A stretch of DNA of 64,000 nt. Origin: CAZQXD01 sp964597315 (GTDB taxonomy: Bacteria; Pseudomonadota; Gammaproteobacteria; Competibacterales; Competibacteraceae). Every line of letters begins with the position of its first letter. Positions within the stretch are counted from its first letter, which is position 1. This document shows positions 34,176-42,244 of this stretch, in pieces. Both the position numbers and the translations under genes were made by a program. The stretch covers positions 8,961 through 72,960 of the forward strand of contig CAZQXD010000015.1 of the NCBI GenBank assembly GCA_964597315.1, written 5' to 3'. Below the pieces are notes generated by a model. That model was not told the origin of the DNA, made no database searches, and worked only from the letters and a program-made list of their open reading frames with translations.

Positions 34176-35168
34176 ATGAACGACAATGTGCTGCAAGATC
34201 GGGAGCTGGCGACGGACGCGTCGGCAAGCGCCCAGTCCGCAGATCTAGAGCGGTTGGCGGCGCGGGTCGGGCGGGTCCATCTCCGCCAGCGGCTGGGTAT
34301 CGAATCCGACCATGCCCGGGACGTATTCGGTCGGGGGCGCACTTTGTTTCATATTGAGAATTGGTATTCGATCCACGCCCTGCTGCGGTTTCTGCTCAGG
34401 GTGAGCGGCCTGTACCGGCGGGGTCTACGCAACGCCGAGGCCATTGAAGTGCGCCAAAACGAAGTGTTGTTGCCGGGGCTGCCGACACCCTTCGACGGCT
34501 TTACCCTATTGCAGCTCAGCGATCTGCATCTGGATATGAACGAGCGCTTTCCTCCGGCCTTGATTCAGAGGCTGCGAGACCTGGACTACGATCTTTGTGT
34601 GCTTACCGGCGACTTTCGGGCCAGAACCTTCGGTGGTTTCGACCGGGCCTTGGAAGCCCTCGCCCGGCTTCGTCCCCATCTTCACGCGCCGGTCTATGGC
34701 ATCCTAGGCAACCATGATTCCATCCGCATGGTGCCAGCCATGGAAGATATGGGCATCACCCTGTTGCTCAACGAGGCCGTGGCCATTCAACGGCAGGGGT
34801 CTGCTGTGTGGCTGGCGGGCATCGACGACCCCCATTATTTTCGGATGGAAAATTTCGAGAAAACTGCCCATTCCATTCCCGCCGATGCCGTGGCCGTACT
34901 GCTGTCCCATTCCCCCGAGCCGTTTCGCCGGGCCGCCCACGCTGGCTTTGACTTGATGCTCAGCGGCCACACCCACGGTGGCCAGATTTGCCTGCCTGGG
35001 GGCGTGCCCCTGATGACCAATGCCGACTGCCCACGGCGCTTCTGCCGGGGAGGTTGGCGATACCACACCATGCAAGGCTATACCTCGGTGGGGTCCGGGG
35101 CGTCGGTGGTGGATGTGCGCTTTAACTGTCCGCCGGAGGTGACCTTGCATCGGTTGCGGGTGGGCTGA
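34176..35168 (+). CDS. Metallophosphoesterase (calcineurin-like)
   Basis: 330 residues from the ATG at 34176 with GGAG seven bases upstream; the frame extends upstream without coding character. Metal-binding motifs of the calcineurin-like family are all present: LSDLHLDMN (DxH), TGDFRA (GD), GNHDS (GNHD), LLSHSPEP (H) and SGHTHGGQ (GHTHGG). There is no signal peptide; the N-terminal 90 residues include a short hydrophobic helix. The YaeI-like family includes phosphodiesterases acting on lipid or nucleotide substrates, but the substrate here is unknown. It converges on mshQ. Confidence 0.88.
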   Translation: MNDNVLQDRELATDASASAQSADLERLAARVGRVHLRQRLGIESDHARDVFGRGRTLFHIENWYSIHALLRFLLRVSGLYRRGLRNAEAIEVRQNEVLLPGLPTPFDGFTLLQLSDLHLDMNERFPPALIQRLRDLDYDLCVLTGDFRARTFGGFDRALEALARLRPHLHAPVYGILGNHDSIRMVPAMEDMGITLLLNEAVAIQRQGSAVWLAGIDDPHYFRMENFEKTAHSIPADAVAVLLSHSPEPFRRAAHAGFDLMLSGHTHGGQICLPGGVPLMTNADCPRRFCRGGWRYHTMQGYTSVGSGASVVDVRFNCPPEVTLHRLRVG

Positions 35169-35186
35169 AATCCACTTAGGTCGGAC

Positions 35187-38100
35187 TCAATACAGTTGTC
35201 GCCGGAAAATCACCCGCTCCGATCCCCGGGGTAGGCCAAACGTGGCCGTGGCTTGAGGGTTGTCGTCGTAGCTCCCGTCGCTGTCAGTATCGTCTTGCAG
35301 CCAGTCGGACGCGGGCAGGGTGACGGCGACGCTACCGTGGTTGCCGGACCCTGGGGCCGATAGGGCGGTCGGGGCGGCGGGGTCATGGCGTCCCCCGAGC
35401 AGCCATCCGGTCCCGTCCGGGAGGGACTCGCCGGGGTTCAGATTGCCGGTATAGTTCCCCAGGATCATGGTCGCGCCGTCGTAGGCGGTGCAGCCGTCCA
35501 GGCTGTTGAGACGCCAGCCGTCATCGAAGTATTGGGCCGACAACGGCAGGGTCAGGGAGTCCAGGGCCGAGCCTTGGGCGCTGTCCAGGACCAGGCGGCC
35601 GAAACGAATCTCCACCGGGTCCGGGGAGAGACTTAGGAGCGTCGGGGCCAGTGTGCCGTCGTCGTCGTCCACCCGAGTCAAGGACAGGGACAGGGTGGCG
35701 GGGAAGGGGGCGATCCGGGCGTTGGGTTCCTTGACATAGTTGAACCGGTCGTCCCCCAGGGTCAGGGTCAGGCTGCCGTCGCCGTTGGGACTCAGGGTGG
35801 CCGCGCCGGGGCTGCGCTCCAGGCGTATCAGGGTGGTCCCGTCGGCCCCCAGGGTGGTGGCGGCCGCCGCCAGGCTGAGCTGGGTCGCCGGGTCCTGGAG
35901 TTTGGCGAAAGCTTCCCGATAATTGTTGACCGGGGCGCCGACGGCGTTGACCGGGGTGATGGTCACCGTCGGCTGGGCGTCGGCGGCATAGCCGAAGCTC
36001 TGGCCCAGATAGGTGAAGCCGGTGCAGGCGTTGGCCAACTCACCGGGGTCCGCCGTCGCCAGTTCAAAGCGCTCCGGGGCGAAGCGGCCCACGGTCACCG
36101 GGTCCAGGGCCGGAATGACGGCGCCAAAGTAATCGCCGTCTCGGGCCTGAAGGCGGATCGTCCCCACTTCGCTGAAAGCCGCCTGGGAATCGGACACCGC
36201 CCCGTCCTGGAACAGGCTGTTGATTGCGGTCCAGGCGGTAGCGCCCGGAAAGCTCCCGGGTAGGGTCTGTCCGCCCAGGGTCAAGGCTCCGGGAATAGCG
36301 CCCTGGTCGGCCTCGGGGGCGGCCAATTCCACCGCCAGCGCTGCGGCCCCGGGCCGGTAGTTGGGGGTGAGGCTGCCATCGGCGCAGACCGCCCGCGCCG
36401 TCAGCTCGAAACCGCGCCCGGCCAGCCAGCGGGGGGCGCCGCCGCTGGTGGCGTTGTCCAGGGGGACGCCGTCGGCAATGGCGCTTATGGCCAGGCCATG
36501 GGGACGCACCGTCAGGTCGATTGCCCCGGACAGTTCTAGACCGGCGTCCGAGCCGCTGCCCTGATAATTCGCCCCCAAAGTGAGCAACCCGGCATCCCCA
36601 TAGGCCAGTTCAAGACGGCCCCGGCCCTGGCTGTCGAAAGCCACTGGAATTGTGGCGTCGCCTCCATCCGCCAGATTGACGCCGGCCACGGTCAGGGGTC
36701 GGGCGCCGGTGTTTGGGTCGGCGTAGGTCAGGGCAAAGCGCACGTTCTTGGTGGTGTCGGCGATACCGACCACGCAGACCTGGGTGGTATCGTCGGCCCG
36801 CACCGCCCGCAAGCCCAGGGTGAAGGGTTCGCAGGCCACCGGGGTGGCGTCGGGGAGATCGAACACCAGCCCCGAGTCCACGAAGCTCAGGCGGCAGTCG
36901 GTGGTCCCTGAGGGACCGACGCAGCGGACCGGGTTCAAGGGGTAGGGGGTGGCGGCGCTAATACCCAGGGTCACAGTGCCGGTTGTGGTGCGGCTTAGGC
37001 GCGGGTTGGACGAACCGTGCAGGGTTTGCGTATCACCGTCTACCCAGCCGCTTGGACTTAGAGTGACGGACACGGAGCTGTCGTATAACTGGTCGCATGT
37101 GGCGTCGGCACAGGCTTGCAGGGTGATACTGGCCGGTTCGCAGGTCGGAGCCACTCCTGGGTGGAGCAGACGCAGATGATCCGGCCTAGGGGGTTGAGAA
37201 CCGACCGGACAACTCGACAGTCCACTCAGGGCGGCGGCGCTTTGGGCATCGTATAAGAAGCGGACACCGTCTTTTAACCGGACTTCGCCGGAGGAGAGAA
37301 CCACGCCCGTGAAGGTGGTATCGTCTTTGATCTCCACCTTTTTAAGCAGGTAGGGGGCATAGACCGTGCTACTGATGGTGGAGTCTTCACCGAACTTTAA
37401 ATCGTCACCACTCGTGTAGGCGAAAAACTGCAACTGATCGGGGCTACCGGTCGGGTTCAGTTGCCCCTGTTTACCGGTTTCCAGTTTTTTCTTGATATAG
37501 ATACGGGCCGGGCCTGGGGGGGTAACGTGGAGGGCGATATTGTCATCGAGTTTCAATTCCTCCACGAAATACTCACCCCGGCCGAGGTAAACTGTCGCCC
37601 CACTCTTGATTTCTAGTTTTTTGATGTGATAAGTGCCTGGGGCGAATGTCCCGGTCCTATTGCCTTCCACTTTGACTTCCTTATAGATTCCCGGTTCGAT
37701 CAGGGTGCTTGATGTGGTGGTGTCGCCGAAATCAACATCAGGAAAGGCGGGGGGATAGAGGTCGGGAAAGACAGGGGGTGGAGACAGTTCCAGTAACAGC
37801 CCTTGCGGGGAAACGGCATTGCTGGTCTTGCAGTCATACTTGTCGTGTACGGTACGGGTACTCTTGGCGTGGTTGGGGTCGTTGTTGAAGACGAACTCCA
37901 CCTGAACTCCCTCTTCCATTTTTAGCTTGCTCAGCGCCACGACCAGGTAATCCGCCGGCAGTGGTCCACAATCGCCGCTGGGGTCAGGGCTACAGGTGCT
38001 GACGGCGGCCACCGCCGTTTGGGTGGCCGGTGAGGACAGGATGCTAACATCCTGTTTGAGATGTACCTGGCTATTACTGAGTACGGCGCCGGTGAAGCGT

Positions 38101-38798
38101 GAACGCTGGCCGATTTCCAGTTTGTGAATGGTCACGGGAGCGTGGATCACGCCATTGAACACGGTATCGTCGCCGAATTTAGAATCCTCTTCGCCATAGA
38201 GGAACATCCTCAAATGGCTCACCACGCCTCCAGGATTGAAAAGCGCCAGCTTGCCGGCTTGCAGTCGCTGCTTCAGTAGGAATTCAACGGGACCGGCCGG
38301 CGCGATCTCCAGCCGCGCCCGATCCCCTACGTTGAGTTCCTCCACAAAGTAACGCCCAGGAGCGAATCGGGCCGTGGCGTCAGAGCCTATCTCCAGTTGC
38401 CGGATGGCATAGTCGCCGCCGGCGAAGGTAGTGGTGACGCCGCCCTGGGCCTTGACTTTGGCGTAGACGCCGGGATTGATACTGGCGGCGTCGCTGTCCT
38501 GCTGACCGAAATCCACGGAGGGAAAGACTTCGGGGTCCAGGGGTGGGAGTGCGAATGCGTCGTCGGTTTCCGTATGAGCCAGGCCGCCGTCCGTGGCGAT
38601 GGCGTCGTAACAGGCATCCTGGGAGAAGTTGATCCCGTTGTAAGCGGCCTTCTTATCGAGGGACAGCTTCTTCAATCCGACGATGGGATTGTCCAAGGGA
38701 ATTGGCCCACAAGTAGTGCTGCCGCCCAGCGCAGGCCAGAACAACCAAGCCGATAACAGGTACGGATAGGCAAAACGGTAACCCTGGTTCGCGGCCAT
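35187..38798 (-). CDS. mshQ: MshQ, giant MSHA-associated protein
   Basis: 1203 residues from the ATG at 38798, giving a signal peptide (YPYLLSAWLFWPALGGS); the frame runs to a TTG at 38882 that is less convincing. Two copies of a beta-helical module occur (about residues 95-260 and 345-520: EPGIYKEVKV, FAPGTYHIKKLEIKSGA, GRGEYFVEELKL), resembling the polymer-forming repeat region of MshQ-like proteins. Tandem beta domains with paired cysteines follow, and the C-terminal half matches the MshQ-type DUF6701 region. Normally mshQ follows mshP; here it is 2.5 kb upstream of mshI on the same strand. It probably sits at the pilus tip or surface. Confidence 0.88.
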   Translation of the reverse strand: MAANQGYRFAYPYLLSAWLFWPALGGSTTCGPIPLDNPIVGLKKLSLDKKAAYNGINFSQDACYDAIATDGGLAHTETDDAFALPPLDPEVFPSVDFGQQDSDAASINPGVYAKVKAQGGVTTTFAGGDYAIRQLEIGSDATARFAPGRYFVEELNVGDRARLEIAPAGPVEFLLKQRLQAGKLALFNPGGVVSHLRMFLYGEEDSKFGDDTVFNGVIHAPVTIHKLEIGQRSRFTGAVLSNSQVHLKQDVSILSSPATQTAVAAVSTCSPDPSGDCGPLPADYLVVALSKLKMEEGVQVEFVFNNDPNHAKSTRTVHDKYDCKTSNAVSPQGLLLELSPPPVFPDLYPPAFPDVDFGDTTTSSTLIEPGIYKEVKVEGNRTGTFAPGTYHIKKLEIKSGATVYLGRGEYFVEELKLDDNIALHVTPPGPARIYIKKKLETGKQGQLNPTGSPDQLQFFAYTSGDDLKFGEDSTISSTVYAPYLLKKVEIKDDTTFTGVVLSSGEVRLKDGVRFLYDAQSAAALSGLSSCPVGSQPPRPDHLRLLHPGVAPTCEPASITLQACADATCDQLYDSSVSVTLSPSGWVDGDTQTLHGSSNPRLSRTTTGTVTLGISAATPYPLNPVRCVGPSGTTDCRLSFVDSGLVFDLPDATPVACEPFTLGLRAVRADDTTQVCVVGIADTTKNVRFALTYADPNTGARPLTVAGVNLADGGDATIPVAFDSQGRGRLELAYGDAGLLTLGANYQGSGSDAGLELSGAIDLTVRPHGLAISAIADGVPLDNATSGGAPRWLAGRGFELTARAVCADGSLTPNYRPGAAALAVELAAPEADQGAIPGALTLGGQTLPGSFPGATAWTAINSLFQDGAVSDSQAAFSEVGTIRLQARDGDYFGAVIPALDPVTVGRFAPERFELATADPGELANACTGFTYLGQSFGYAADAQPTVTITPVNAVGAPVNNYREAFAKLQDPATQLSLAAAATTLGADGTTLIRLERSPGAATLSPNGDGSLTLTLGDDRFNYVKEPNARIAPFPATLSLSLTRVDDDDGTLAPTLLSLSPDPVEIRFGRLVLDSAQGSALDSLTLPLSAQYFDDGWRLNSLDGCTAYDGATMILGNYTGNLNPGESLPDGTGWLLGGRHDPAAPTALSAPGSGNHGSVAVTLPASDWLQDDTDSDGSYDDNPQATATFGLPRGSERVIFRRQLY

Positions 38799-38878
38799 GG
38801 TGGCAACGCCTTTGGCGTGAAAGTGGGCTTGATCAGGATTTATCGGCGGTTGAGAAGCGGACTGGAGAGGGGTTTCAA

Positions 38879-39175
38879 TCAATCAAGAGCCTCGACCCCT
38901 GTTCGCAAAAAACCCGTGAGGTCTTTCAAAGCTTTGAGAAACACCGCCGCACCCGCCTGGACAGCCTGCCGGGCAGCTTCGGCTTCGGCTTGGCGGCAGG
39001 GACCAGACTCTTGCCAGGCGTCGGCTGCGGCCAGTCGGGCGGTGAAGGGGGTGGGCGTATGGGGGCCGGATTGGGGATCGCCCAAGGTATCCACCAGGCT
39101 CACGGCCAGCCCCGTGGCCTTGGCAAACTGGGCAAGGGGAGTATCCCAGTTTAGGGCTGAGAGTACAGGATTCAT
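38879..39175 (-). CDS. Small protein resembling a sensory domain fragment (98 aa)
   Basis: 98 residues with a strong ribosome site AAGGAGG five bases before the ATG. The sequence LAQFAKATGLAVSLVDTLG, then GPHTPTPFTARLAA, resembles the PocR-like or related ligand-sensing domains seen at the N-termini of regulators, but no output domain follows. It ends next to mshQ and may be transcribed with it. Function unknown. Confidence 0.6.
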   Translation of the reverse strand: MNPVLSALNWDTPLAQFAKATGLAVSLVDTLGDPQSGPHTPTPFTARLAAADAWQESGPCRQAEAEAARQAVQAGAAVFLKALKDLTGFLRTGVEALD

Positions 39176-39213
39176 CGGCCTCCTTGGGGTCGCTTCGGAC
39201 GATGGCGACCTGT

Positions 39214-39434
39214 CTACTTGGAATCCTCCCGATCAGGTTCGTTCCGGGGTGGCGCGATCTCGGCCTCCCCCTCGCCCGCGTCTCGGGTGGGGATGACTCG
39301 GGGGATTCCTGACCGGAGAAGACCTGTTCGTCGATTACCGGGCTGCGCCGGGAGGGCGAGCGGGCCAGGACTCCGTAATAATAGGAAAACGGCAGTTGCG
39401 GCACCGCCTCGCCATCGGCCTCATCGTTGTTCAT
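39214..39434 (-). pseudogene. Possible frameshifted small gene after the MATE gene
   Basis: From the ATG at 39434 (overlapping the MATE stop by 14 bases) the frame encodes MNNDEADGEAVPQLPF, then SYYYGVLARSP, with natural codon usage until about 39308. There a C5 run precedes a switch to another frame (IPRVIPTRDAGEGEAEIAPP) that ends at TAG 39214. The stop lies 38 bp before the start of the 98-residue gene. One missing base near 39303 would join the two halves into about 74 residues. A sequencing error or true decay are both possible. Confidence 0.3.
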
Positions 39435-40863
39435 CAGTTGGATGCCGCCAATGCGGATCACATATTCCCGGGTGTCCCGCACCGGCGCGCTGTCGGCAAC
39501 TGTGCCGATTCCACAGGAAGGCTCCCACCCCCACCGCTAGATTGGAAAAACAGGCGGCTGCGAACACCCCGGCTACCCCGTATAGCCGCCCGCCGATAAA
39601 GGCCAGGGGAATATACAGTAGCAGCCAGCGGGCGAGAGTGACCACCGTGGCCCGCAGGGGCTGGCCCAGGGCGTTGAATACTGCGCCGCTGACCATGATC
39701 ACCCCGTTGCCGCCATAGCTCACGGGCACCATCAGCAAATACAAAGAGGCAATAGCCACCACTTGGGGATGGTCGTCGAATAGCCCCGCCAGGGAGGGGC
39801 CTGTCAGGGCCAGCAGCACCGCCACCAGCAGCCCCCAGCCGATGCTGAACAGGCTAGCCAGGCGCAGGGCCTCGAACACTCGCGCGTAGCGCCGGGCGCC
39901 CCAATTCTGGCCCACAAAGGGGCCGACGCTGGCGGCCAGGGCCATGATCACCATCAGGGCCAGGGCCTCGATGCGGGTAGCTACTCCGAAGGCCGCCACC
40001 GCTTCGGCGCCGAAGCCCGCCAGCAGAGCAGTGATGATGGCCGTGGAAATGGGGTTGACCATATTGGTAGCCGCCGCAGGCAGACCCACATGCAGCACCG
40101 CACGCCAGGAGTCCAGCAATTCAGAGAGGATAGGCCATTGCCAGATTAGCACCCGCTCCCGGTAGTGAAGCACCAACAGTGCCGCAACCAGGGTCAGACC
40201 TCGGGCGATGACCGTGGCCAAGGCCGCCCCCTGCATCTCCAGGCGCGGAAAGCCGGCCAGGCCGAAGATCAGCAGCGGGTCGAGGACCGCGTTGGTGAGG
40301 GCCGCGACGGTCATGATCAGGGAGGGGAAGGCGGTGTCCCCCCCGGCCCGTATCACGCTGTTGCCCACCATGGGCACCACCAGAAACACCATGCCCGGAT
40401 ACCAAATCAGCAGATAGTCATGGATCAGGGGCAGTAGCTCCGGTCCGGCCCCCAGCAGCCGGAACAGCGGGTCAATGGTGGCCAGACCCACCGCCACGAA
40501 CACCGCCACGATCAGCACCGCCAGCAACAGACTATGGGTGGCCAGACACCGGACCCGGTGGTGGTCTCCCTCGCCGATGGCCCGGGCCACCACCGAGGCG
40601 GTCCCAGCCCCCAGACCCAGGGCCAGGCTGCCCATCACCATCACTACCGGGAAGGTGAAACTGATGGCCGCCAGTTCCCGGGTGCCCAATTGGGCCACGA
40701 AAAACGTATCCACCAGATTCAGGGCGATCACCGAGAATATCCCCCCCACCATGGGCAAGGTCAGGGCCGCCAGTCGTCGGCCCACCGGGCCTTCGGTGAG
40801 CCGGGGGCGGGGCGATGGGCGATGGGTTCGCGACGTAGAGTTCAAGATACCGTGACTCCCCAA
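39421..40863 (-). CDS. MATE-family efflux transporter
   Basis: 480 residues from a TTG at 40863; TTG at 40845 is equally possible and no ATG occurs before the first helix. Twelve membrane helices in two similar halves (residues about 30-235 and 245-455), with LTEGPVGRRLAALTLPMVGGIF, the usual MATE opening. MATE proteins export cationic drugs or metabolites using a Na+ or H+ gradient. The last 25 residues (after FLWNRHS) look like read-through of another frame rather than a conserved tail. Confidence 0.88.
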   Translation of the reverse strand: MGSHGILNSTSRTHRPSPRPRLTEGPVGRRLAALTLPMVGGIFSVIALNLVDTFFVAQLGTRELAAISFTFPVVMVMGSLALGLGAGTASVVARAIGEGDHHRVRCLATHSLLLAVLIVAVFVAVGLATIDPLFRLLGAGPELLPLIHDYLLIWYPGMVFLVVPMVGNSVIRAGGDTAFPSLIMTVAALTNAVLDPLLIFGLAGFPRLEMQGAALATVIARGLTLVAALLVLHYRERVLIWQWPILSELLDSWRAVLHVGLPAAATNMVNPISTAIITALLAGFGAEAVAAFGVATRIEALALMVIMALAASVGPFVGQNWGARRYARVFEALRLASLFSIGWGLLVAVLLALTGPSLAGLFDDHPQVVAIASLYLLMVPVSYGGNGVIMVSGAVFNALGQPLRATVVTLARWLLLYIPLAFIGGRLYGVAGVFAAACFSNLAVGVGAFLWNRHSCRQRAGAGHPGICDPHWRHPTDEQR

Positions 40864-41218
40864 GGGTGGCGCAGTGACGTTGCGGAGGGCGGATACGGTA
40901 GTGGCGCGGCATTGGTCCGCCCAAAGGATAGCAGCAAGCCGCCCCTAGGGTCGGAAGACGGTTCGGCGCTGATCCGGTCAACACCCACCAAAAAGAGAGG
41001 TTTGAAGACATGCCTAAAGGTTTGTCTTGGCAATGGTCGCCCCCATCAAAACCAGTTACCATTGTTGACACGATTAATCGTCGAAATTATTTACACTTTT
41101 ACATTTTTACATTTTTGTAAATTTTACAATTTTTTGATACTTTTAATAAAAATTAACTTGGCATTTTTAGTGCATTAATTTTCAAGCGTACAAAAATCGA
41201 TATTTTTGAGGATTGGCA
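40864..41218 (+). promoter_or_regulatory. AT-rich promoter and operator region of the PEP-CTERM gene
   Basis: The 355-bp gap is GC-rich up to about 41040, then sharply AT-rich. A perfect -35 box TTGACA lies at 41065-41070, followed after 17 bp by TATTTA at 41088-41093, a weak -10. Downstream at 41115-41129 is a perfect dyad, TTGTAAA-T-TTTACAA (7-bp arms, 1-bp spacer), a good operator candidate. A ribosome site GAGGA is at 41208-41212. The AT-rich leader of about 100 nt is unusual in this GC-rich genome and suggests a regulated gene. Confidence 0.5.
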
Positions 41219-42244
41219 ATGATGAACAATTCCCCGTTCGTGGCGAGCAGCGTGGCCATGTTGCTGTTGGTATTCAGCCAGGCAAGCCCAGCTCAGGAGG
41301 GAGGCTCCGCCCCCCAAAAAAACCAGCTCGGCGACTTTTTGTCGGTGGCGGGGATGTGCCTGCCTCCGGCGGGAACCGAGTCAAGTGGAAGCCCTGGGGT
41401 AGGGGCGATTGAAACCGCGCAAGGCGGTTTCAGTGGTTCGGCATCCACCCCAGGAGATCATTCGGGAACCGCTCGTTCCGCCTCCCCAGGGGCCGGGGCT
41501 CGCCCTTTGGGCCTGGGTAGCGGTGGCCTTCAAACGGCGCTACGGTCCCCGAAGGACACTTCCCATGAGGATCAATCCGACCCCGATTTAGACGCAGAGA
41601 GTAACTCCCCTTGGAGTGTCGGAACTACGAAACCGGAACTTACCGTGGCCAGTAAGGCGGTCGCGGATAGCGTCGGCAGTCCCACCAAAAGCAAGACGCT
41701 TGATGGCGCTTTCGATTGGCCGAACTTGTTTGTGGGGGATTCAGGTCTGCTTACCGCCTTGAGGGAGCGATTGCTTGACAGATACAAGCCCGGCGCGAGC
41801 CAAGGAGTGGGCCAGCAATACGCCACTCCCGGCGCGGGCCAAGGGGTAGGCCAGCAATACGCCACTCAGCAGCCAACCTCTCCAGCGACCGCCGGACTTC
41901 AGTCGCCACAGGCGAGCGACCCTCTGGGAGCAGGTCCGGCGGCCATTGCCGAGACCAGTCTTGTTCAACTGGCCGAAGAGGTCGCCGAAAACAGCAGCTT
42001 GAATGTGAGCGAGGAACCGCCCGTGAGCGCCCTAGAGGCGGTTGTACAGGAGCAACACAGTCTGCTGAGTGATCCTGCCGGGTCGTCGCCTGGCGTCGCG
42101 ACCACCGGTCTAGTCGGTAGCGGGTTTTTTCCGGCCGCCGTATCCGAGCCGGCTGCTTTGAGCCTGCTGAGCATGGGGCTGCTGGGCCTGGTTGGGTGGC
42201 GGCGTCGACAAGGCCTGTCAGGGTGGGGCCGGAACCAGGCGTAG
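41219..42244 (+). CDS. PEP-CTERM-tailed exported protein
   Basis: 341 residues from the ATG at 41219 (or 41222), six to nine bases after GAGGA. A signal peptide (VASSVAMLLLVFSQASPAQ) precedes a low-complexity body rich in Ser, Gly, Ala and Gln. The C-terminus VSEPAALSLLSMGLLGLVG followed by WRRRQG is a PEP-CTERM type sorting signal: a Glu-Pro motif, a hydrophobic helix and an Arg cluster, here followed by ten extra residues. Such tails are processed by exosortase, whose gene is not in this window. Function unknown; likely extracellular matrix or surface material. Confidence 0.75.
   Translation: MMNNSPFVASSVAMLLLVFSQASPAQEGGSAPQKNQLGDFLSVAGMCLPPAGTESSGSPGVGAIETAQGGFSGSASTPGDHSGTARSASPGAGARPLGLGSGGLQTALRSPKDTSHEDQSDPDLDAESNSPWSVGTTKPELTVASKAVADSVGSPTKSKTLDGAFDWPNLFVGDSGLLTALRERLLDRYKPGASQGVGQQYATPGAGQGVGQQYATQQPTSPATAGLQSPQASDPLGAGPAAIAETSLVQLAEEVAENSSLNVSEEPPVSALEAVVQEQHSLLSDPAGSSPGVATTGLVGSGFFPAAVSEPAALSLLSMGLLGLVGWRRRQGLSGWGRNQA
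41791..41868 (+). repeat. 39-bp tandem duplication in the PEP-CTERM gene
   Basis: Two copies of a 39-bp unit (41791-41829 and 41830-41868) differ at about four positions. They encode the 13-residue repeat ending in QGVGQQYAT. The array lies mid-protein in a disordered region and preserves the frame. Confidence 0.85.

Noticed and set aside
38883..39482. 199-codon open frame covering the region after the MATE gene
   Set aside because: Its last two thirds lie over the 98-residue gene, which has a strong ribosome site in another frame; only its first part looks coding, reported as a possible frameshifted gene.
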